Assembly: GCF_026248825.1 (NCBI RefSeq)
Contig: NZ_CP110973.1
Location: 2,375,001-2,439,000, forward strand
DNA length: 64,000 bases
Reading direction: 5' to 3'
Origin: Larkinella insperata
GTDB lineage: Bacteria > Bacteroidota > Bacteroidia > Cytophagales > Spirosomataceae
The notes below the pieces were generated by a model. It was not told the origin of the DNA and ran no database searches. It saw only the letters and a list, made by a program, of their open reading frames with translations. Of the stretch, positions 53,001-61,900 are shown in pieces. The translations under genes were made by a program, and so were the position numbers. The stretch's first letter is position 1; each line of letters starts with the position of its first letter.

Positions 53001-54334
53001 ATCCGGCTAATCCGAACCTGATTTTGATTAGTAACAACGTTCCGTATGGTGCTTTCCTGCGCGTAAAAGAAAATCAGCCGGTTAAGAAGGGTGATGAACT
53101 TTGTGCCTGGGATCCGTACAACGCCGTTATCTTATCCGAACTGACGGGTAAAGTGGAATTTGAAGCGATTGAAGAAGCAATTACCTACCGGGAGGAGTTT
53201 GACGAACAGACTGGCTTCCAGGAAATGGTGATCATCGAAAGCCGCGATAAAACCAAAAACCCGGCAATCGTTGTAAAAGGCACCAGCACGCTGCTGGAAG
53301 ATACGACGGAGAAAGGGTATAACCTGCCAGTAAGTGCTCGTCTGGTCGTTAAAAACGGCCAGGACATCAAAGCCGGTCAGCCGGTGGCGAAAATTCCGCG
53401 TAACGTTGGTAAAACCCGCGATATTACGGGTGGTCTGCCACGGGTAACAGAATTGTTCGAAGCGCGTAATCCGTCGAACCCGGCGGTTGTCAGCGAAATC
53501 GACGGTGTTGTTACTTACGGTACGATCAAACGGGGTAACCGCGAGATCTTTATCGAGTCGAAAGACGGTACGAAGAAGAAATACCTGGTACCGTTGTCGA
53601 AACACATTCTGGTGCAGGATAACGACTTCGTACGGGCGGGCGATCCGCTGTCGGATGGCGCCATTACGCCGTCAGACATCCTGTCGATCAAAGGACCGAC
53701 CGCGGTGCAGGAGTACCTGGTGAATGAAATTCAGGAAGTATACCGTCTGCAAGGTGTGAAAATCAACGATAAGCACATTGAAGCGATTGTTCGTCAGATG
53801 ATGCAAAAAGTTGAGATCATGGACGCTGGCGACACGATCTTCCTGGATATGCAATCGGTGGATAAGTGGACATTCCGGACGGAAAACGACAAGATCATGA
53901 ACATGAAAGTCGTTACGGATCCGGGTGATTCAGATTCCCTGAAAGCTGGTCAGATCATCTCGGTCCGTCGTCTGCGCGATGAAAACTCCAGCCTGAAACG
54001 TCGGGATATGAAGATTGTCGAAGTACGGGATGCCATGCCGGCGGTTTCACAGCCGACCCTGCAGGGTATTACGCAAGCTTCTCTGGGTACAGAAAGCTTC
54101 CTGTCGGCCGCTTCATTCCAAGAAACGACCAAAGTATTGAGTGAGGCTTCCATCCGCGGTAAAGCCGACTATCTGGAAGGATTGAAGGAAAACGTGTTGG
54201 TGGGTCACCTGATCCCGGCTGGTACGGGTGCACGGCGGTACAACAACATTATCGTCAATTCAAAAGAGGAATACGAATCGTTTGTTGAAACCCGTGAGAA
54301 GTTTACACGGACTAAAAAACGGGAAACGGTTTAA
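50006..54334 (+). CDS. rpoC: DNA-directed RNA polymerase subunit beta prime
   Basis: A 1442-residue beta-prime subunit. Zinc ribbon [23 protein letters not shown] near 68-90, clamp region, catalytic Mg loop NADFDGDQM near residue 471, bridge helix/trigger region [24 protein letters not shown] near 788, and second zinc site [13 protein letters not shown]. Ends in a strong terminator. Confidence 0.98.
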   Translation: [1442 protein letters not shown]

Positions 54335-54353
54335 TCCGTTATAAACAATAAGT

Positions 54354-54385
54354 AAAAAAGGAACCCCAATTGGGGTTCCTTTTTT
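54354..54385 (+). terminator. Terminator after rpoC
   Basis: Perfect 14-bp stem AAAAAAGGAACCCC / GGGGTTCCTTTTTT with loop AATT and a T-rich right arm. Confidence 0.95.
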
Positions 54386-54542
54386 ATTGGCCTTTGGATA
54401 GGCACATCCAGCTTTTAAGTCCGCCGAGAAATAAGTTATGTTCTTTTTTTAATGAAATATTGAAGATAATTGTAACCTCTATGTGACTTTACCTTGCGTT
54501 CAGCGTCTGATTAGTAACTGAGGACTAACAAACATCCTACCT

Positions 54543-55208
54543 ATGGAAAAAGCAAAACGGAATCGTGCGCAGACGTCACAACGAATTATCAATGCTCTTG
54601 AAGAGGTTATAGCCGAAAAAGGAATTGACGGCATTGGCATAAACCGGATCTCTGAAAAAGCTGGCGTAAGCAAAGTACTTATCTACCGCTATTTTGGCGG
54701 ACTTGACGGTTTGCTGAGTTATTACGTTAAGATGGGGCGTTTGTTTCCATTGCTGAATCCGGTTACCCTGGAGCAGTTGCGCCCGGTTCACGAAAACGAC
54801 TTAGCCAAGCTATGGTATAAACAACTAGTCCACTCGTTTCGCTTCTTTCGTCAGTTTCCGGCGGCTTTCCAAATTGTAAGAGCGACGGTCACGGAAGATA
54901 GCTCTTTGGCGGATGAAGTGAGCAAAGCCTTTGATGAGGAACTGACCCGCTTAGTCGAACAGCTTGCCTTCGTAAAAGGAGCTGATGTACAAGCTGTATC
55001 GGCCATTATGGCCGGTGCAATGGCTTATCTGACGTTGCTCTCTAAAAATAACCGTACGTTTATGGGTATTAACCTAGCTACCGAAGAAGGTTGGCAACGG
55101 ATTGAAGAAGCGGTACGGATTATCTATACTGGCCTAAACCGCATGGCGGTTCAGTCAGCCGATGTTTCCCTGGATTTACATCCTACCGGAGTATCCAGGT
55201 ACTGGTAA
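54543..55208 (+). CDS. TetR/AcrR family transcriptional regulator
   Basis: A 221-residue regulator with the TetR HTH at residues 8-60 (RAQTSQRIINALEEVIAEKGIDGIGINRISEKAGVSKVLIYRYFGGLDGLLSYYV) and a helical C-terminal ligand domain. The ligand is unknown. Neighbouring genes on the other strand (ABC transporter, haloperoxidase-like) are convergent, so control of them is not shown by position. Confidence 0.9.
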   Translation: MEKAKRNRAQTSQRIINALEEVIAEKGIDGIGINRISEKAGVSKVLIYRYFGGLDGLLSYYVKMGRLFPLLNPVTLEQLRPVHENDLAKLWYKQLVHSFRFFRQFPAAFQIVRATVTEDSSLADEVSKAFDEELTRLVEQLAFVKGADVQAVSAIMAGAMAYLTLLSKNNRTFMGINLATEEGWQRIEEAVRIIYTGLNRMAVQSADVSLDLHPTGVSRYW

Positions 55209-55234
55209 GCGCAAACAACCAGTCTCTTATTTAT

Positions 55235-55271
55235 AAATCCGCTAGCCAGAAAAAAGTTGGTTAGCGGATTT
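55235..55271. terminator. Bidirectional terminator between TetR and ABC genes
   Basis: 13-bp stem (55235-55247 with 55259-55271; one G-U) with AAA/TTT ends, between convergent genes. Confidence 0.75.
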
Positions 55272-55297
55272 GTTCTGAAATTGAGGACAAGGCAATT

Positions 55298-56401
55298 CTA
55301 TAGGTCATTCTCTTCCCAAGTAGAACGGTAAAAGTTACGGATAAACAGCGAAGTAGCTACTACAATACTCAAAGACGCTAAGCTCCCGGCTGGCAGTCGG
55401 TACATAATCAGCAGAAAGAAGGCAATAAGGGGCCAGAACAAGGTTGCTACAAAGCGATCCCGGGGTTGATGGCGAGTCAGCAAAGCCGCGAATTGCAACC
55501 AGAGTAAGCTGAAGCCTAAAAACCATACGCCCGCTAGGTCTAGAAGAGAAACGGTTTCGGGTCCTCTAACGATCAACAACAACGCTTCCGGAATTAGCAA
55601 TAGCGCTTGAATTCCGCCATACAGCAACAAACGCCTTGCAAGAGGTAAAGGTAAGTTACGCAGCAGCATCAACTGCCTGGCTTCGAATTGATACAGTTCA
55701 AAAACCACACCGGCGTGAAAAGCCGCCGACAACAACATTCCCAGCGATAGCAAGCGGATATCGTAATCGTCGGTGGGATAAAGCAGAAGAATGCCGGCGG
55801 TAAGCAGACACGATCCGGCTTTGGTTAGCAACAGGGTAATGGGTTGCTCCCGAAACAGGTAACGAATAAAGAACAAGCCGTATGGAGTAGTCAGAGTCTG
55901 ACGAAGCCAGTTGCCCAGGTAGCCGGTAAATAGTTCCGGATTCGGATTGTGTAAAGCCCGCTCGATAAAAGGCAAGGGCAACAGAGACAAAGTGCCAGCG
56001 ATTAAAATGAGTGAACCGTTTGCTGTAGTTGTACGCTGCTGAACGCCCACCCAAAGCATAAAACCAGCGTATAAAACCACCGGAGCCAATAGCTGAAGAT
56101 TCAGTAGATAAAAGACGGAAAGCCGTTTGACGGCGGGAATGAGCCTAAAAAACTGAAGCAGATTGGTGGTGTGAAGGAGCTGCCGTTGGAAATGAATCAC
56201 GTAAGCCGTATACAGCAGCCAGAGTGCAACGTACCCAGCCAGAAAGACGCTGTCGTGCAACGCGTAAGTGGCCAGCGCAATGTGTTCGTTCGAACTTAAA
56301 AAGCCAAAGCCCAGCAACAGAACAACCAGAAATAGCCCGGAATTTTGCAGGTAAAATTGCCGAACGATCAACTTCTCCGGAACGGTCCACAGCGCTTTCA
56401 T
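55298..56401 (-). CDS. Putative ABC transporter membrane subunit
   Basis: A 367-residue polytopic protein with roughly nine to ten hydrophobic helices; it has no named-family signature I can point to. It begins MKALWTVPEKLIVRQFYLQNSGLFLVVLLLGFGFL. The gene starts 4 bases inside the end of the ATP-binding gene (56398-56401), so the two are translationally coupled and it is very likely the permease of that ABC system. Substrate unknown. Confidence 0.78.
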   Translation of the reverse strand: MKALWTVPEKLIVRQFYLQNSGLFLVVLLLGFGFLSSNEHIALATYALHDSVFLAGYVALWLLYTAYVIHFQRQLLHTTNLLQFFRLIPAVKRLSVFYLLNLQLLAPVVLYAGFMLWVGVQQRTTTANGSLILIAGTLSLLPLPFIERALHNPNPELFTGYLGNWLRQTLTTPYGLFFIRYLFREQPITLLLTKAGSCLLTAGILLLYPTDDYDIRLLSLGMLLSAAFHAGVVFELYQFEARQLMLLRNLPLPLARRLLLYGGIQALLLIPEALLLIVRGPETVSLLDLAGVWFLGFSLLWLQFAALLTRHQPRDRFVATLFWPLIAFFLLIMYRLPAGSLASLSIVVATSLFIRNFYRSTWEENDL

Positions 56402-57045
56402 GGATTGGCCGGTTGCGGTAGGAGAGCCAACGTCTGCTGTTGAATTAGCCAGGTAAAATCAACGGGTAGATCGACGGGGTCAACGTCCTGGTGCGTTGAT
56501 AACAAAAAGCTGACGCCCTGCTGACGGCTTTGACGAATGCAATCGGTAACGGCCTGAATGGTGGCCTGATCGAGCGTAATGAGCGGCTCGTCGAGCAAAA
56601 TCAGCGTAGGGTTACCCAGGAAAGCCAGTACCAGAGACGTTTTTTTGAGCATTCCGCTGGAATAGGTACCGAGGGGCGTTTTCATGAAATCCCGGACACC
56701 AAACCGGTCGATCAGGTCATTAAATTGCCCGGCAGGAGCCTTCTTGGTTGCCCCCACCCAGCGGATCAGTTCCCAGGCCGTCAGAAAGGCCGGATAAATC
56801 GGCTCGGCCTCTCCGTAGTTGACCCGAAGACGGTATTCTACGGGGTTTTTCCTCAGATCATACCGCTTATCAAGAACCAGACTCCCTTCGAACGGCAACA
56901 AACCCGCAACGGTTCGAAAAAAAGTTGTTTTTCCCGAACCATTGCGCCCTTTGATCCAGTGAATACCCGGCGGAAAATCAGCCCGTTGAATGTCCAGCAC
57001 CAACTGGTTCTGGTAGGCTTTCCGAAAATTCTGGACCGTTAGCAT
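56398..57045 (-). CDS. ABC transporter ATP-binding protein
   Basis: A 215-residue ATPase. Walker A GRNGSGKTT at 33-41, ABC signature YSSGMLKKTS at about 128-137 (SSGM in place of LSGG), Walker B LILLDEP at 148-154 and H-switch STHQD at 183-187. Short, single-domain, exporter-type. It overlaps both neighbours: the permease by 4 bases and the haloperoxidase-like gene by 1 base (ATGA), giving a coupled three-gene unit. Confidence 0.93.
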   Translation of the reverse strand: MLTVQNFRKAYQNQLVLDIQRADFPPGIHWIKGRNGSGKTTFFRTVAGLLPFEGSLVLDKRYDLRKNPVEYRLRVNYGEAEPIYPAFLTAWELIRWVGATKKAPAGQFNDLIDRFGVRDFMKTPLGTYSSGMLKKTSLVLAFLGNPTLILLDEPLITLDQATIQAVTDCIRQSRQQGVSFLLSTHQDVDPVDLPVDFTWLIQQQTLALLPQPANP

Positions 57046-58400
57046 CAGCGAGGTGCCATGGCAACTTCCTTTTTCTTCGCCAGCTTTTCAACCACGTATT
57101 CACCCACTTTTCGACCCTGAACGTTCCCCAACTCCAGCGCATCCCGGAAGTGAATACCGCCGTATAAACGGCTGTAGGAGGCTTCGACTGCGGCATCCCG
57201 GAATGACTTGAAAGACCGTACGCCATGACCGTACGGGTGCTCGGTTGAGTCCGTAAAGGCAACGTTATCCCCATAAAGCAAGGTCAGCACTTCGGCGGCA
57301 GCCGCCGAAATAACGCTGTGACCGCTGGTATACTCGGGAAATGGGGGAGTTTGCAGGTAGGGCGTCCACTTCGGATCGATGAATTTGTTGATGACGGTTT
57401 CGGGACGGATGCGGTTACTCCGGTATTTCTCGTCCCAGCAGCTAATGAAACCGTCGGCCAGCGCAAAGGCGGTCAGCGCGTAGGCTTGCACACTTTTGGG
57501 GAAATCCGCTTTCTGCTGACGGGCAATCGTGGCCGCAATTGCCAGCCAGTGACCGCCCGGCGTCATTTTTTTGGAAGCATAGGAAACGTGTCCGGCCACG
57601 TTCATCACAAAGGCGTTGTCATCCCAGAAGAACGCCGTTCTGCGCTGTTCCTCAGTCTGGTGAACGCCCAGTTGATAAACTTCATCCACCAGTTTGTAGA
57701 AAGGACTGCCTTTGGCCATGTCATAAGCAGCCGCTTTGGGCGGTATAAACTGGGAGCACGTGTCCATTACCCAGCACCGGATTTGCATCCATTTGGGCTC
57801 GGCGGCTTCCATGTAGGCCGGGGGCGTTGGTACCCACGTTCCCTCGGCGTTTGTGACGGTGTGTTTGAAACCGCGCGTTTGTTTATACGAATCTTTGCCC
57901 GCAAACTCCATAATGTGCTTGGCAACGGCTTCACCATAAGCCATCGAACGCTCGATTACCTCTTCGGGCACGCCAATTTCCTTATATTGTTCGTAAAAGT
58001 CTTTTTCAAACTCGTCGAACATATCGCCGGAGAACGTCAGGTTACGGCTGACGGTCAGAAAGGCCCTGGCGCTGGCCAACGGAAAGCAGTATTCCTGGCC
58101 GGGTTCGGGTTTGGGCGGGGCCGTAAACTTACGGAGCTTACCGGCCAGCGACTCGTAGCCCGGCTGACCCGCAACCATCGCTTCGTAGCCCGCTAGTGTG
58201 GCGTATCCATAAATCCGGCTGGCGACCGGCGGGGAAAAGATGTCGTGGATGATAACATCCGTAAGTTTTTTAACGCATTGGTGATACCGCTCCGGTTCAG
58301 CGGCTTTGGCGTTGTATTCTTCGGGTGTGGCTTTCGGTTGGCAACTGGTCAGAAGCCAAAGCCCGCCGAGTACGATGAGGTACGCTATGGGATTCTTCAT
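57045..58400 (-). CDS. Vanadium-dependent haloperoxidase/PAP2-like lipoprotein
   Basis: A 451-residue protein. Lipoprotein signal MKNPIAYLIVLGGLWLLTSC with lipobox Cys at 20 (ATG 58400; TTG 58406 is rejected). The vanadate/phosphate pocket shared by vanadium haloperoxidases and PAP2 phosphatases is complete: K325-x6-R332-P333, SGH at 359-361 and S410-R411-x5-H417. Length and layout fit bacterial vanadium-dependent haloperoxidase-like (VCPO-type) proteins, which may act as phosphatases or haloperoxidases. First gene of the coupled unit with the ABC transporter. A TAaaTTTG box lies at 58443-58436. Confidence 0.88.
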   Translation of the reverse strand: MKNPIAYLIVLGGLWLLTSCQPKATPEEYNAKAAEPERYHQCVKKLTDVIIHDIFSPPVASRIYGYATLAGYEAMVAGQPGYESLAGKLRKFTAPPKPEPGQEYCFPLASARAFLTVSRNLTFSGDMFDEFEKDFYEQYKEIGVPEEVIERSMAYGEAVAKHIMEFAGKDSYKQTRGFKHTVTNAEGTWVPTPPAYMEAAEPKWMQIRCWVMDTCSQFIPPKAAAYDMAKGSPFYKLVDEVYQLGVHQTEEQRRTAFFWDDNAFVMNVAGHVSYASKKMTPGGHWLAIAATIARQQKADFPKSVQAYALTAFALADGFISCWDEKYRSNRIRPETVINKFIDPKWTPYLQTPPFPEYTSGHSVISAAAAEVLTLLYGDNVAFTDSTEHPYGHGVRSFKSFRDAAVEASYSRLYGGIHFRDALELGNVQGRKVGEYVVEKLAKKKEVAMAPR

Positions 58401-58435
58401 GAGCAATCCTAGTCAAGGTAAGTACAAGAGGACTA

Positions 58436-58443
58436 CAAATTTA
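58436..58443 (-). promoter_or_regulatory. -7 promoter box for the haloperoxidase-ABC unit
   Basis: TAAATTTG on the minus strand, 36 bases before the ATG at 58400. No clear TTG at -33. Confidence 0.5.
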
Positions 58444-58480
58444 CCTCAAAAAAAGCACATCTTATAAGTGTGTGGGTTAT

Positions 58481-61400
58481 TTATGGATTCCTGATCAAAC
58501 CGGCTACCACCGCCGGTTTAGCCTTCTGAAAAATTTGCAGCGTTGTGTCGTTGCGGGCCACTAGCCAGCGCCGTGAGTTGGCAATGCGAATGGGTTTGAT
58601 GTCGCGTACTTCGCCTTCGAGCAGAAAGCCGCTGGCGAACGGCGAAAGAGCCGAGAAACGCGTTTTATTGTCGGTTTTGCCACCCCGATTCTTCAGAACC
58701 AGCCCGTAGTTGGCATCGTAACGGCCCTGGTAGGTACTGACGCCGTAAAAATTGCCGCCCGCCAGTACGTCCGGAAAACCGTCGTTGTCGATGTCGTCGG
58801 CTCGCAGGGCAAACAGTTTGGAAACCTGCGCCAGCATCGGCAGTTGGTGAACGATGAAATGGCCATCCCCCCGGTTTTCCAGAAACACGGAAGCAAACTG
58901 GTTTACCTCGTGTTCCTCGGCCCCCTCCAGTTCCTGCGCTTCGAACACGTTCTCCAGGGGTTTTCCGGCGAAAGAAGTGTAGTCGGTAAACCGCTTGTTG
59001 ACAATGCTGGGCATTTGTTTTCCCAACTCATCCTTAAAATTGACGGGATGCCAGTCTTTTCCGTTGCGCTGATACGCCAGAATCTGGTCGGTGCTGCCGT
59101 TTTTATCGAAATCTTTTACCCACATTTTCAGCCGTGGATCGGGCTGCTTGATGAACTTGGTATTCAGACCCAGATTTCCGGCCACCAGGTCCAGATCGCC
59201 GTCGCGGTCGAAGTCGGCGGCTGTCAGGCACTGCCAGAAACCGCTCAGGGCGGTATTCTCATCCGTAATGCTTTTTATGGCTTCTAGTTTGCCGTTTTGT
59301 TTGGCGAAGACCCGAATAGGCATCCAGTCGCCCGCAACTACCAAGTCGAGGTCCTTGTCCTGGTCGTAATCCATCCAAACGGCGTCGGTAATCATACCGG
59401 CCTTGCGAAGTTCGGGAGCCAGCCGATCGGTCTGGTCCGAAAACCGTCCCTTACCGTCGTTGATCAGCAGATACGAGTTGGGAATTTTACCGTAAGCGAA
59501 AGCCACCACCCGGCCCCCCACAAACAGATCCAGATCGCCGTCGTTGTCGAAATCCACCGGCCGAACGCAGCTTTTATTGTCGTACATCGGTGGCAAACCG
59601 TTCGAGCGCGTGAAGTTGCCCTTCCCGTCGTTCAGATACAGCCGGTCAAACTGTTCGGGCATTTTTTCGAAAAACTCGTTGCCGCCCGATACCACGTACA
59701 AATCCAGGTCTTTATCGCCGTCGGCATCGAAGAAAACCGCATCCACATCCTCATACGTCGAATCGGCCCGGAAGGCCGGTTGGTGGCTTGACACGAAGCG
59801 ACCGTCCGGTTGCTGAAGCTGCAAGCTGCCGGCCTGCCATTTTGCCCCAGCCGCGTAAAAGTCCTCCAGCCCGTCACCGTTTACGTCGCCAACGGCCAGT
59901 TTCGGCCCTTCCGTCGAGACCTTGAACGGCATCAGCGATTCCCGCACAAAATCGAAATAGGTGTTTTCCTGGTGCTGATAAGCAATCGAAATCTGGTCGC
60001 TTACGTTTTCCAGCAGCGGCTGAGGATCGGGCGCGGTAAACTGGAAGGTACCCACATCCTGCCGGGCCGCAGTTTGTCTCAGGGTCAGGGTCTGATTGGC
60101 CTGCACCGCCGTCCTGACTTCCATCTTCTGGTTGGGCCAGATCACAATCAGTGAATCGACGGTAGCGAGCTCGCCCAGACCAAACGTTAAAGCCGGTTCT
60201 ACGGATGACTGAAAACCGCGCGTCGGCACCAGTTGCTGGAGTTGCAGGCCGTTTTTGGTTTTCAGCACCACTTTTGCCCCAACGCCAAAACTGTTACCGG
60301 CCTCACCCTGAAGTTTGATTTTCAGCCAGTGACGCGTGGGGAACAGCTGATTCGATTGATTCTGAAAAACGCCAGCCGGGTCGTTGATGTCGTTGGTAAT
60401 CAGATCCAGATCACCGTCGTTGTCCAGATCCGCGTATACCGCCCCGCTCGAAAACGTCGGTTTTTCAAAGCCCCAGGCCAGTGATTTGTCCGTAAATTTC
60501 AGGGTTGCCGAGCCCTGAAACAGGTAGTTATGCACCTTGCCTTCAGGCATCATGGCGATTGCTTTTTCGTCCAGCACGTTGGACGTCTCGATGGTAGACC
60601 GCATCGAGTTGTCGGAGGTGAACTTAACGTAATCGAGATCGTTGGGTCGTCGGACAATGCCGTTGGCCACAAACAGATCTTTTATGCCGTCGTTGTCGTA
60701 GTCGGCCAGCAGCGGTGCCCAGCTCCAGTCGGTGGCTGCCACTCCGGCCATCGCGCCCACATCCATGAATTTCCGGCCCGACTGATTGATCTGGAGGCAG
60801 TTTCGACTGTACTGGTTCATGTAGCCGAAGGTGAGCTTGTAGATATAAATATCCAGCGGCTCTTCGCCCAGCGACATTTTTTCGACGGTCTCGTCTTCGG
60901 GGTACATATCCAGCGTAACCACATCCTGAAAACCGTCGTTGTTGACATCGGCAATATCGTTGCCCATCGAAAACCGGCTGACGTGGGCAAACGCCTTGCG
61001 AACGCTTTCCGTAAAACCGCCTTTGCCGTTGTTGACGTAGTAGTAATCGTCTTCGTGGAAGTCATTGGAAACGTAAATATCTTCCCAGCCGTCGTTGTTC
61101 AGATCGGCCACCGAAATGCCCAGACCGTAGCCCATAGCAGCTCCATAAATGCCGGCCTGCTCGCTGACGTTGGTAAAGTGCGGTGTTTCTTTGTCGGCTT
61201 TGCTTTCGCTCGTTGGGCCATCGGCGCCAATCAACTCATTCCGAAACAGGTAATCGCCGGATTCATTCTGGCGCAGGTTTCGGGCCGAAACGCGGTCATA
61301 GCTGCGGGAGGTATGCACGGCGTGGTTGAGCAGATACATGTCCAGATCGCCGTCGTGGTCATAATCGAAGAAGGCGGCCTGGGTCGAAAAACCGGTAAAG

Positions 61401-61897
61401 TTTAAGCCGTATTCGGCGGCTTTCTCGGAAAACGTACCGTCCTGGTTGTTGATGTACAGTTCATTGGAGCCTTGCTGCCCCTGGAAATTGCCCACGGAGC
61501 AAACGTAAATATCCAGCCAGCCGTCGCCGTTGACGTCCGCCATCGTTACGCCCGTCTGCCAGTCGGCGGCCCCTTCGACGCCCGCTTTTCGGGTGATGTC
61601 TTCGAATTTGAAGCCGCCTTTGTTCAGGTAAAGTTTGTTTTTGCCCTGATTAGAGACAAAGTACAGATCGGTCAGGCCGTCGTTGTTGATATCACCCGCG
61701 GCCACCCCCGCACCGTTGTAAAAATACAGGTAATCAATGATGTTGAAACGGGCGGTATTCTGTACCTGATTGACAAAACCAACACCCGTTTGGGTGGAGT
61801 CCAGCGAATGAAAAAGCGGTTTTTCGGACGGAGAAGAGCGACAGCCCCAAACCGCCAGCGTTCCGACTATGAGGAAAAGAGGAATGTATTTGATCAT
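58481..61897 (-). CDS. FG-GAP/VCBS-repeat protein with ASPIC/UnbV domain
   Basis: An 1138-residue exported protein, with N-terminal signal MIKYIPLFLIVGTLAVWGC (Cys 19, a weak lipobox). Many calcium-binding FG-GAP/VCBS blades are visible, with motifs like DINNDGLTDLY, DVNGDGWLDIY, DYDHDGDLDMY, DLNNDGWEDIY, DYDNDGIKDLF, DLDNDGDLDLI, DFDRDGDLDLV and DIDNDGFPDVL. A central ASPIC/UnbV segment lies near residue 540-610 (GVGAKVVLKTKNGLQLQQLVPTRGFQSSVEPALTFGLGE). This is the CRTAC1-like beta-propeller family of Bacteroidota, often linked to outer-membrane nutrient uptake; the substrate is unknown. Confidence 0.9.
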   Translation of the reverse strand: MIKYIPLFLIVGTLAVWGCRSSPSEKPLFHSLDSTQTGVGFVNQVQNTARFNIIDYLYFYNGAGVAAGDINNDGLTDLYFVSNQGKNKLYLNKGGFKFEDITRKAGVEGAADWQTGVTMADVNGDGWLDIYVCSVGNFQGQQGSNELYINNQDGTFSEKAAEYGLNFTGFSTQAAFFDYDHDGDLDMYLLNHAVHTSRSYDRVSARNLRQNESGDYLFRNELIGADGPTSESKADKETPHFTNVSEQAGIYGAAMGYGLGISVADLNNDGWEDIYVSNDFHEDDYYYVNNGKGGFTESVRKAFAHVSRFSMGNDIADVNNDGFQDVVTLDMYPEDETVEKMSLGEEPLDIYIYKLTFGYMNQYSRNCLQINQSGRKFMDVGAMAGVAATDWSWAPLLADYDNDGIKDLFVANGIVRRPNDLDYVKFTSDNSMRSTIETSNVLDEKAIAMMPEGKVHNYLFQGSATLKFTDKSLAWGFEKPTFSSGAVYADLDNDGDLDLITNDINDPAGVFQNQSNQLFPTRHWLKIKLQGEAGNSFGVGAKVVLKTKNGLQLQQLVPTRGFQSSVEPALTFGLGELATVDSLIVIWPNQKMEVRTAVQANQTLTLRQTAARQDVGTFQFTAPDPQPLLENVSDQISIAYQHQENTYFDFVRESLMPFKVSTEGPKLAVGDVNGDGLEDFYAAGAKWQAGSLQLQQPDGRFVSSHQPAFRADSTYEDVDAVFFDADGDKDLDLYVVSGGNEFFEKMPEQFDRLYLNDGKGNFTRSNGLPPMYDNKSCVRPVDFDNDGDLDLFVGGRVVAFAYGKIPNSYLLINDGKGRFSDQTDRLAPELRKAGMITDAVWMDYDQDKDLDLVVAGDWMPIRVFAKQNGKLEAIKSITDENTALSGFWQCLTAADFDRDGDLDLVAGNLGLNTKFIKQPDPRLKMWVKDFDKNGSTDQILAYQRNGKDWHPVNFKDELGKQMPSIVNKRFTDYTSFAGKPLENVFEAQELEGAEEHEVNQFASVFLENRGDGHFIVHQLPMLAQVSKLFALRADDIDNDGFPDVLAGGNFYGVSTYQGRYDANYGLVLKNRGGKTDNKTRFSALSPFASGFLLEGEVRDIKPIRIANSRRWLVARNDTTLQIFQKAKPAVVAGLIRNP

Positions 61898-61900
61898 AGG

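Noticed and set aside
57318..58196. 292-aa open frame on the plus strand
   Set aside because: It is antisense to the haloperoxidase-like gene, whose pocket motifs are intact; the product is Arg/His/Gly-rich shadow sequence without family marks.
60530..61405. 291-aa open frame on the plus strand
   Set aside because: Antisense to the FG-GAP protein. The repeated DxDxDG codons on the other strand produce long shadow frames (runs of Val, Ile, His).
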